Source: Bacteroidales bacterium (GTDB taxonomy: Bacteria > Bacteroidota > Bacteroidia > Bacteroidales > P3). From it: a stretch of 64,000 nt of DNA. The position numbers and the translations under genes were made by a program. Shown here in pieces: positions 1 to 5,948 of this stretch. The first letter of the stretch is position 1. Each line of letters opens with the position of its first letter. The notes under the pieces are model-generated. The model worked only from the letters and a program-made list of their open reading frames with translations, did no database searches and had not been told where the DNA came from. The stretch is from NCBI GenBank assembly GCA_017439185.1, contig JAFRTM010000007.1, positions 1 through 64,000 of the forward strand. Direction: 5' to 3'.

Positions 1-113
1 GGGTTGCGGACGTGGGCGGGCATGGAGCGGAGGTAGCGGTGGCCGCGGACGGTGTAGCCGATGACGGGGCCGAGGGCGCCGTGCCAGTGGGTTAGGGATG
101 CGTTGTGGGCCAT
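1..113 (-). CDS. N-terminal fragment of a small DUF6266-like protein
   Basis: The frame opens at an ATG ending at base 113 and leaves the window at base 1, giving 37 residues that start MAHNASLTHWHG. The segment LGPVIGYTVRGHRYLRS resembles the N-terminal signature of the DUF6266 family of Bacteroidota (GxxGxVxGxxxxGxxxxRS). That family has no known function to my knowledge. A consensus promoter lies 131 bases upstream, with a tandem repeat between promoter and start. The family call rests on this short fragment alone. Confidence 0.5.
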   Translation of the reverse strand, partial: MAHNASLTHWHGALGPVIGYTVRGHRYLRSMPAHVRN

Positions 114-124
114 GGGGGTTGGGT

Positions 125-227
125 GTTGATATGTTTAATGTTGATATGTGGATATGTTTAATGTGGATAAGTGGATATGTTTAATGTTGATAAGTGGATA
201 TGTTTAATGTTGATAAGTGGATATGTT
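125..227. repeat. Tandem repeat, 23-bp unit, about 4.5 copies
   Basis: Units begin at 125, 148, 171, 194 and 217 (the last partial), each 23 bp and close to GTGGATATGTTTAATGTTGATAA with a few substitutions. The array lies in the 5' untranslated region of the minus-strand gene at the left edge, between its promoter and start codon. The copies are contiguous with no spacers, so this is not a CRISPR array. It could vary in copy number by slippage. Confidence 0.9.
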
Positions 228-243
228 GGGTGTTGTTTCGGGG

Positions 244-276
244 GCAAAGGTACGAATTTGTTTTTAATTGGCAAAG
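244..276 (-). promoter_or_regulatory. Bacteroidota-type promoter for the leftmost gene
   Basis: Read on the minus strand, TTG at 274-272 is followed by 19 bases and then TACCTTTG at 252-245, which matches the Bacteroidota sigma consensus TTG-N19-TAnnTTTG. It directs transcription leftwards through the 23-bp tandem repeat into the DUF6266-like gene. Confidence 0.8.
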
Positions 277-309
277 TTTTTTGTGATTTTTATTTTTCTT
301 GGTTTTTGT

Positions 310-363
310 AAGTTGCTGATAACTAGGTATCATGTAGGTATCAAGTCTATGGTAACGCTAGGG
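310..363 (+). repeat. Dispersed 54-bp intergenic repeat R1, copy 1
   Basis: This copy aligns without gaps to three others at 14939-14992, 30364-30417 and (inverted) 56940-56993. It starts AAGTTGCTGATAACTAGG and contains the core TCTATGGTAA. It is the most divergent of the four, differing near its 3' end. All copies are intergenic. Confidence 0.85.
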
Positions 364-382
364 TTAATTTTTTGCAAAATTG

Positions 383-440
383 ACGTTTATTTGGCTCGGC
401 ATAAGAATAAATTCTTCTGCTCTCGCTTGGAAATAAACGT
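383..440. repeat. Interspersed hairpin element, copy 1
   Basis: A 58-bp imperfect palindrome. The outer arms ACGTTTATTT (383-392) and AAATAAACGT (431-440) pair perfectly, and an inner stem TAAGAA/TTCTT forms the tip. The conserved blocks GGCTCGGCA and TGCTCTCGC flank the inner stem and recur in the element at 656-714, although the arm sequences differ. It looks like a REP-like or miniature structural repeat. Confidence 0.75.
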
Positions 441-655
441 TGGTTTTTGATAAAAAAGAGAGTGGAAATTGAGAAATTTGGGGTAGATGAACTGAATTTT
501 CTAGATGAACCAGGGGATGATTTTTTATGGAGCTAATAGGTCTAATGGGACGAATAAGGCTTATAAGAATTATAGAATCCATAGAATTTATAATATATAT
601 AGAGGCAATAAGGGTAATAGAGGTGATGGGAGGGAAATGTTTTGCCTTCGGCAAG

Positions 656-714
656 ACATTATCTTGGCTCGGCAATGGAAGCGAGCTTCCATTGCTCTCG
701 CACTACGATAATGT
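656..714. repeat. Interspersed hairpin element, copy 2
   Basis: A 59-bp element with outer arms ACATTATC (656-663) and GATAATGT (707-714) and an inner perfect stem ATGGAAGC/GCTTCCAT (675-682, 685-692). It shares the blocks GGCTCGGCA and TGCTCTCGC with the element at 383-440 while its arms have a different sequence. This covariation of arms around fixed blocks suggests that structure, not sequence, is maintained. Confidence 0.75.
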
Positions 715-755
715 TAAAAAATGGGGTGGGGTGGTGGTGTGTTGGAAAAAAGGTT

Positions 756-763
756 TATCTTTG
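756..763 (+). promoter_or_regulatory. -7 box TATCTTTG upstream of the zinc-ribbon gene
   Basis: TATCTTTG matches the Bacteroidota -7 consensus, 75 bases before the start codon at 839. I do not see a good TTG at the -33 position, so the assignment rests on the -7 box alone. Confidence 0.55.
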
Positions 764-838
764 CAGTCGGCAAGTGGGGCTTGAGGGCTTGCTTGCTTGG
801 AGGGTAACGGTTTGTAAATAAATAATGTATAGGAGATT

Positions 839-2200
839 ATGACAAAGAAGCTGAGATTGATGAATTGTCCGGGATGCGGGGCGTCGGTGGATCTTGACGC
901 TATGAGGGATAATGTTATGAAGTGTCCGTACTGCGGGCAGTCGCTGAGGATGGAGGAGGATGAGGAGACGGAGGAGAGGCTGGACCGCATAGAGGAGAGG
1001 CTGGATGCGAGGGAGCGGGTGAACAGGGGGCTGGGGATTACGCACATCTGTACGAAGACGATGGGTGACAAGGCTGCGATGAAGGTGGTGGTGGAGAGTC
1101 TGGCGAAGGGGATGTATGTGTCGGGGACGGTGTTTGAGTGTTTTGAGATAGAGGTGAGGAGGAGGGAGTGGATAGCGGTGCAGATGTTTGAGATTAGTTG
1201 GACGGCGAATTGGAATGCGCTGTACACGAAGCAGGTGAGCCATCAGGTGCAGCATTATAACTACAAGGGTGAGCCTGACGGTACGAGGACGGAGTGGGAG
1301 ACGCTGTCGAGGAACGGCTCGGGTAGCACGTCGGGCAGGACTGAGGTGGTGTTGAGGGGTTATGCCGGGGACGGTCGCGACGAGGCTTTGGAGCGGATGG
1401 TGGGTTTTGCGTATAGTACTTTTGAGGATCCTAAGGCTTTCCCGCATGATTTTGCCGAGGCGATGAGCGAGGGGTGGGGAGAGAGGCGGCCGAATGTGAC
1501 GGCGCAGGAGCTGTGGGAGCGGCACGAGTATGACGCGGAGAAGAAGGCGGAGAGGGATATCAGGGAGGAGGTGAGAGATGCGGCGGACAGGATGTCGGGG
1601 AATTGGAGCACGTCGAAAACGGACTATACGTGGTTTTATGACCACAGGTATCTGGGGTGTGCGATGGTGCCGGTGATGCTGATAGGATACCGGAGCAACG
1701 GGAAGGAGTATGAGGCGATGGTGAACGCGAGCACTGGGGATTTCAAGTATGTGAAGGACCGGTATCCGAAGGACCAGGCGATAGAGAGCAAGACGAAGCA
1801 GAAGGAGCATGACGTGATGAAGCTGGGCAAGAAGAATTCGAACAGGGAGGTGTTTGTGGTGCTGTCGGCGGTGGCGAATGTGGTGCTGATAGGTGCGGCG
1901 TTTGTGCTGAATATTCCTTATCTGATATTGGCGGTGGCGTTGCCTATGTTTTTGGGATGGAAATTGCTGAGGAAGATGGGGCAGGCGAAGCAGGAGATGC
2001 TGGACATGCAGTATGAGAGGGGACATCTGCTGTGGGAGCAGAAGAAGAGGAGGGCGGAGACTGCCAAGAGGTTCGACGTGGAGATAGAGGTGGGGACGGA
2101 GCCGCAGGAGATGAAGGCGAAGAGCAACGGGGACAAGGTGTGGGCGATAGTGTGGCTGGTGGTGTTTGCGGGAGTGTTTGTGTTAGCTTTGCTGATATAA
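839..2200 (+). CDS. Zinc-ribbon membrane protein of unknown function
   Basis: This is a 453-residue protein I do not recognise as a named family. It opens with a zinc ribbon (CPGCG at about residue 10, CPYCG at about 30), as in many bacterial proteins with a TFIIB-like N-terminal finger. A charged Glu/Arg-rich segment and a roughly 250-residue soluble middle follow. Two hydrophobic segments lie at about 340-380 and one at the extreme C-terminus (VWAIVWLVVFAGVFVLALLI). The likely topology is a cytoplasmic domain anchored by C-terminal helices. AGGAG at 831-835 supports the ATG at 839. The coding strand is unusually purine-rich compared with the mutase gene that follows. The next gene has its own promoter, so this is probably monocistronic. 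Confidence 0.7.
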   Translation: MTKKLRLMNCPGCGASVDLDAMRDNVMKCPYCGQSLRMEEDEETEERLDRIEERLDARERVNRGLGITHICTKTMGDKAAMKVVVESLAKGMYVSGTVFECFEIEVRRREWIAVQMFEISWTANWNALYTKQVSHQVQHYNYKGEPDGTRTEWETLSRNGSGSTSGRTEVVLRGYAGDGRDEALERMVGFAYSTFEDPKAFPHDFAEAMSEGWGERRPNVTAQELWERHEYDAEKKAERDIREEVRDAADRMSGNWSTSKTDYTWFYDHRYLGCAMVPVMLIGYRSNGKEYEAMVNASTGDFKYVKDRYPKDQAIESKTKQKEHDVMKLGKKNSNREVFVVLSAVANVVLIGAAFVLNIPYLILAVALPMFLGWKLLRKMGQAKQEMLDMQYERGHLLWEQKKRRAETAKRFDVEIEVGTEPQEMKAKSNGDKVWAIVWLVVFAGVFVLALLI

Positions 2201-2231
2201 GGGGAGGAGGATTTTTTTTTCTTGCTAAAAA

Positions 2232-2262
2232 GTTGCTATTTATAAAAAAATTGTTATCTTTG
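2232..2262 (+). promoter_or_regulatory. Consensus promoter for methylmalonyl-CoA mutase
   Basis: TTG at 2233-2235, a spacer of exactly 19 bases and TATCTTTG at 2255-2262 form a textbook Bacteroidota promoter. The transcript would start near 2269. A five-codon frame (2281-2298) lies between it and the mutase start and may be incidental. Confidence 0.85.
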
Positions 2263-2304
2263 CAGTTCCAATGTATAACAATGAAAATATATAAGTAACT
2301 GATA

Positions 2305-4458
2305 ATGAGACCAGATTTCACAAAAGTAGATTTCAAATCCCATGACGAAAAGGCAGAGACGTTTGCCGAATGGGAGAAAGAAAACGGAATAGAGAAGAAC
2401 TGGAAGACCCCCGAGCAGATAGATGTGAAGCCGGTTTACGGCCGCAAAGACCTCGAAGGCATGGAACACCTGAACTATGCTGCCGGCATTGCTCCCTTCC
2501 TCCGCGGACCTTACTCGACGATGTATGTGATGAGGCCGTGGACGATACGCCAGTATGCCGGATTCTCGACAGCAGAGGAGAGTAACGCATTCTACAGAAG
2601 AAATATAGCAGCCGGACAGAAGGGACTGAGCTGTGCTTTCGACCTGGCGACGCACAGAGGCTACGACTCCGACCACGAGAGAGTGGTGGGCGACGTGGGT
2701 AAAGCCGGTGTGGCAATCGACAGCATCCTCGACATGAAGATACTGTTCGACCAGATAGACCTCGGCAAGATGTCGGTGTCGATGACCATGAACGGAGCCG
2801 TGCTGCCCATCCTGGCGTTCTACATCATAGCTGCCGAGGAGCAGGGCGTCACCCAAGACCAGCTGCAGGGCACGATACAGAACGACATCTTGAAGGAGTT
2901 CATGGTGAGAAACACCTATATCTATCCTCCGCTGCCGTCGATGAAGATTATCGCCGACATCTTCGAGTACACCTCGAAGAATATGCCGAAGTTCAACAGC
3001 ATATCCATCTCGGGCTACCACATGCAGGAAGCCGGCGCCACCGCCGACATCGAGTTGGCATATACCCTCGCCGACGGACTGGAGTACCTGAGAGCCGGAG
3101 TGCAGGCAGGCATGAGCGTTGACGACTTCGCTCCGCGCCTGTCGTTCTTCTGGGCTATCGGAATGAACCACTTTATGGAGATCGCCAAGATGAGGGCTGC
3201 GAGAATGCTGTGGGCCAAGATTGTGAAGCAGTTCGACCCGAAGAACCCCAAGTCGTTGGCATTGAGAACCCACAGCCAGACGTCCGGTTGGAGCCTCACC
3301 GAGCAAGACCCGTTCAACAACGTGGGACGTACCTGCATCGAGGCCATGGGAGCCGCACTGGGACACACCCAGAGCTTGCACACCAACGCACTCGACGAGG
3401 CAATCGCCCTGCCGACCGACTTTTCGGCACGTATAGCCCGTAATACCCAAATCTATATCCAGGAAGAGACCAACGTCTGCCGCGTGGTGGACCCGTGGGC
3501 CGGCAGCTACTACGTAGAGACCCTTACCCACCAGCTCGCGCACAGGGCTTGGGCACACATACAGGAAGTCGAGAAACTCGGCGGAATGGCCAAGGCCATA
3601 GAGAGCGGAGTGCCGAAGATGAGAATCGAAGAAGCTTCAGCCCGCAAACAGGCCCGTATCGACAGCAATATCGACACCATCGTCGGTATCAACAAATACC
3701 GTCTCGACCACGAAGATCCTATCGAGACCCTCGAAATCGACAACACGGCAGTGCGTAACGCACAGATCGAAAGGCTGAAGAAGCTAAGAGCCGAGCGCGA
3801 CAGCGATGCAGTCAACGCAGCATTGGAAGCCCTCACCGAGTGTGCCCGTACCGGCAAGGGCAACCTCCTCGAGCTCAGCATCGACGCAGCCCGCAAGCGC
3901 GCTTCGCTGGGTGAAATCTCCTATGCCCTCGAGAAAGTTTATGGACGTTACAAAGCAAAAATCAATCTTATAAGCAACGTGTACAGCTCACAGACCAAGA
4001 ATAACGACCGCTTCGCCCTCGCGCAGAAGATGACCGACGAGTTTGCCAAGAAAGAAGGCCGCCGTCCGCGTATCATGGTGGCGAAGATGGGACAGGACGG
4101 ACACGACCGCGGAGCCAAAGTGGTGGCAACAGGCTATGCCGATATGGGATTCGACGTCGATATGGGACCTCTGTTCCAGACTCCCGCCGAGGCTGCAAAG
4201 CAGGCCGTGGAGAACGACGTCCATATCGTTGGAGCCAGCTCCCTTGCAGCAGGCCACAAGACACTCCTGCCTCAACTCATCGAGGAACTCAAGAAGCTCG
4301 GCCGTGAGGATATCATGGTCGTGGCCGGAGGAGTTATCCCACCGCAGGACTACCAGTGCCTTTTCGACGCCGGCGTAGCAGCCGTCTTCGGCCCCGGCAC
4401 CCCGGTAGCCGAGAGCGCCATCAAGATGATGGAACTCCTCAACGCCGCAAGGGAATAG
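2305..4458 (+). CDS. mutB: Methylmalonyl-CoA mutase, large (catalytic) subunit
   Basis: This B12-dependent enzyme interconverts succinyl-CoA and (R)-methylmalonyl-CoA in the succinate-propionate pathway. The 717 residues match the usual large-subunit length. The N-terminal TIM-barrel domain carries [18 protein letters not shown], typical of the substrate channel. The C-terminal cobalamin-binding domain has GQDGHDRG with the axial-ligand His at residue 600, followed by GASSLAAGH and VVAGGVIPP. The gene has its own consensus promoter and a strong terminator, so it is transcribed alone. In many Bacteroidales the small subunit gene lies directly upstream, but here that place is taken by the zinc-ribbon gene and no small subunit is in the window. 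Identification is firm; the partner must be elsewhere or be dispensed with. Confidence 0.97.
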   Translation: MRPDFTKVDFKSHDEKAETFAEWEKENGIEKNWKTPEQIDVKPVYGRKDLEGMEHLNYAAGIAPFLRGPYSTMYVMRPWTIRQYAGFSTAEESNAFYRRNIAAGQKGLSCAFDLATHRGYDSDHERVVGDVGKAGVAIDSILDMKILFDQIDLGKMSVSMTMNGAVLPILAFYIIAAEEQGVTQDQLQGTIQNDILKEFMVRNTYIYPPLPSMKIIADIFEYTSKNMPKFNSISISGYHMQEAGATADIELAYTLADGLEYLRAGVQAGMSVDDFAPRLSFFWAIGMNHFMEIAKMRAARMLWAKIVKQFDPKNPKSLALRTHSQTSGWSLTEQDPFNNVGRTCIEAMGAALGHTQSLHTNALDEAIALPTDFSARIARNTQIYIQEETNVCRVVDPWAGSYYVETLTHQLAHRAWAHIQEVEKLGGMAKAIESGVPKMRIEEASARKQARIDSNIDTIVGINKYRLDHEDPIETLEIDNTAVRNAQIERLKKLRAERDSDAVNAALEALTECARTGKGNLLELSIDAARKRASLGEISYALEKVYGRYKAKINLISNVYSSQTKNNDRFALAQKMTDEFAKKEGRRPRIMVAKMGQDGHDRGAKVVATGYADMGFDVDMGPLFQTPAEAAKQAVENDVHIVGASSLAAGHKTLLPQLIEELKKLGREDIMVVAGGVIPPQDYQCLFDAGVAAVFGPGTPVAESAIKMMELLNAARE

Positions 4459-4488
4459 TAGTAGGATTGTAAGAGAAAAGAGAATAGG

Positions 4489-4520
4489 ATGCGGCGCCCA
4501 CAGGGCGCCGCATCGTTTTT
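4489..4520 (+). terminator. Intrinsic terminator after mutB
   Basis: An 11-bp perfect stem (ATGCGGCGCCC, loop ACA, GGGCGCCGCAT) is followed by CGTTTTT. The same hairpin core and flanks (GATAGGAT before, CATCGTTTTTGT after) recur after the BspA-like gene at 8602-8630. Confidence 0.92.
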
Positions 4521-4681
4521 GTAGATATTCAAGCACCTTTGGCGATTGGAGATAACTGACGATAGTAGTCTGGAAATATCTTCATCGTATAATGACCGGG
4601 TCTCATACGCGCACATACGCATGTGCGAGCCTTATTATAGACTTTAAATTTAGGGATTGTATACATTTTTCTCAAAATAAA

Positions 4682-4712
4682 TTTGGAGATTAAAAAAATC
4701 TTCGTATCTTTG
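4682..4712 (+). promoter_or_regulatory. Consensus promoter for the structured RNA
   Basis: TTG at 4683-4685, 19 bases, then TATCTTTG at 4705-4712, a perfect match to the Bacteroidota consensus. It fires into the structured RNA at about 4719-4955 and, if there is read-through, into the two genes that follow. Confidence 0.88.
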
Positions 4713-4718
4713 CAACCG

Positions 4719-4955
4719 CTTACGAGAGTGTGTAAGCATGCAAGAAAAGCATTGCGACAGTGTCCTTTCTTATCGAATTTCGCCAATTCAAAGCAGGAGG
4801 AATGAGCATTTATGCTTTCGTTTGATTGTATATGTCACTACGGCATATCGTCAGGCGTGAGATATGTTTCATAGACCCCGTTCCTGCAAAGGTGTTTGGC
4901 GATACCTGATAAGAAGACGGACATGAGCACATAAGTCTCATGCCTTTCTTTTTTG
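4719..4955 (+). ncRNA. Structured RNA (small RNA or attenuating leader)
   Basis: There is no plausible coding frame, but the stretch has strong long-range complementarity. Four helices pair in nested order: 4761-4765 with 4919-4923, 4767-4774 with 4908-4915 (TTCTTATC/GATAAGAA), 4780-4786 with 4896-4902 (TCGCCAA/TTGGCGA), and 4793-4798 with 4882-4887 (GCAGGA/TCCTGC). A 5' hairpin forms at 4718-4737. In the apical part, CATATC/GATATG closes an 11-base loop, and an alternative ATATG/CATAT hairpin uses the same CATAT. The 3' end, CATGAG/CTCATG plus TTTCTTTTTT (4922-4954), is an intrinsic terminator whose left arm overlaps the outermost helix. It may belong to an already described Bacteroidales RNA motif; only a covariance-model search can tell. 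Confidence 0.75.
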
Positions 4956-5012
4956 TATGTTGTATTCCCGTTGGAGACTTGGGGTAATAAAGTTTATGTT
5001 TCAAAATCACTT

Positions 5013-5936
5013 ATGGAATCAGCTTTTGAAAGAGACATTGTTCAATTCCTGCATCCAGGAAGCGAGTATCCGCTGCATGGCACTGAAGGAACTATGTCTT
5101 GGAACTACGGCCCGCACCACCGCAAGTTTATGCAAGCAACTGGCGATTATGTCGAAAACGGCAAGCGCATCAATGGCGTCACGCTTATGTTTTGGGGAGA
5201 ATGGGAGCCACAATCTCATTACAATCTGATTAAATCCAGTAGTGGGGAATCCCACTATGTACACAAGCCCCTGCTTGATCTCAATGAATCAATTAGGGAC
5301 AACAAAGGTCGCATACGTCAAAATACCGACCCCTTTGTTTTCGAAGATGCATTCTACTACCGTATATGCCAACAGATACGACGAACCGGCCCTACGCAAC
5401 TGTCGTTTTTGGACATCGGCAGCATTGTGTTATTCGGTTCTCATGTGAATGGAAGATTCGTTTTGGACACAGTATTTGTTGTTGACGACAGTCGTGAATA
5501 TCCAGACGTAGTGGATCCCAAAGAATTGAATGGTTTTGTCCCCAGTCAGTATTCCGAGATTGTTGGTATTGGCTTGAGGAATGAGGTTGGTGACAACAAT
5601 GGCTGTGGTCGCTGCAACGCTAATACAACCAACCATCCTGTACATTTCCGCTGCTATCGAGGTGCCACTTTCGAAAATCGGGTGAACGGCATGTACAGCT
5701 TTGTGCCCTGCCGCTTGTCAGATAATGCACAGTGGTTTGAGAGACCAGTTCTAACGCCTAAAGATGTCGACTTTATCAGCGAAAAACAGTCACAGGGATT
5801 TAAACTTAAACGTGGTGTCAGCCTCGAAGAATCCTTTGCGGTATGGGAGAGTGTTCGAGAGGCGTGCCACAAACAAGGCTTTCTCGACGGAGTGAGGTTT
5901 TACTATGACGAAGTAAAAACAAATGTTGAACTATAA
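5013..5936 (+). CDS. Unrecognised protein, 307 aa, upstream of a BspA-like gene
   Basis: I do not recognise a family. The ATG at 5013 (protein start MESAFERDIVQFLHPGSEYP) is preferred because the frame upstream runs back into the RNA terminator ending near 4955, where only a TTG is available. The protein has no signal peptide or membrane segment and looks cytoplasmic. Visible features are LMFWGEWEPQS near residue 70, a region rich in aromatic and His residues, a cluster GCGRCNANTTNHPVHFRCYRG near 200 that could bind metal, and MYSFVPCRL further on. It ends 12 bases before the leucine-rich-repeat gene, so the two probably share a transcript starting at 4712 with the structured RNA as leader. 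Confidence 0.65.
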   Translation: MESAFERDIVQFLHPGSEYPLHGTEGTMSWNYGPHHRKFMQATGDYVENGKRINGVTLMFWGEWEPQSHYNLIKSSSGESHYVHKPLLDLNESIRDNKGRIRQNTDPFVFEDAFYYRICQQIRRTGPTQLSFLDIGSIVLFGSHVNGRFVLDTVFVVDDSREYPDVVDPKELNGFVPSQYSEIVGIGLRNEVGDNNGCGRCNANTTNHPVHFRCYRGATFENRVNGMYSFVPCRLSDNAQWFERPVLTPKDVDFISEKQSQGFKLKRGVSLEESFAVWESVREACHKQGFLDGVRFYYDEVKTNVEL

Positions 5937-5948
5937 AAAACGATTACA

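Larger units (their letters stand above)
277..755. other. Repeat-rich intergenic spacer
   Basis: No convincing gene is present. The stretch holds one copy of the 54-bp dispersed repeat (310-363), two related hairpin elements (383-440 and 656-714) and, at about 527-640, degenerate ATAAG/ATAG-rich sequence. Open frames across that last part read as near-monotonous Ile/Arg/Met strings and have no start context, so they are not annotated. Confidence 0.7.

Noticed and set aside
125..227. CRISPR-like array
   Set aside because: The 23-bp units are contiguous with no spacers and no cas genes are nearby.
505..784. Small Ile/Arg-rich proteins
   Set aside because: Monotonous composition from ATAAG/ATAG repeat DNA, overlapping frames and no start context.
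755..2026. 423-residue minus-strand protein opposite the zinc-ribbon gene
   Set aside because: Low-complexity His/Leu/Arg/Pro composition, a shadow of the purine-biased coding strand.
2281..2298. Five-codon leader peptide before mutB
   Set aside because: It has no attenuator structure or repeated regulatory codons; likely chance.
4953..5012. TTG start at 4953 for the unknown gene
   Set aside because: It would begin inside the U-tract of the RNA terminator; the ATG at 5013 is more plausible.
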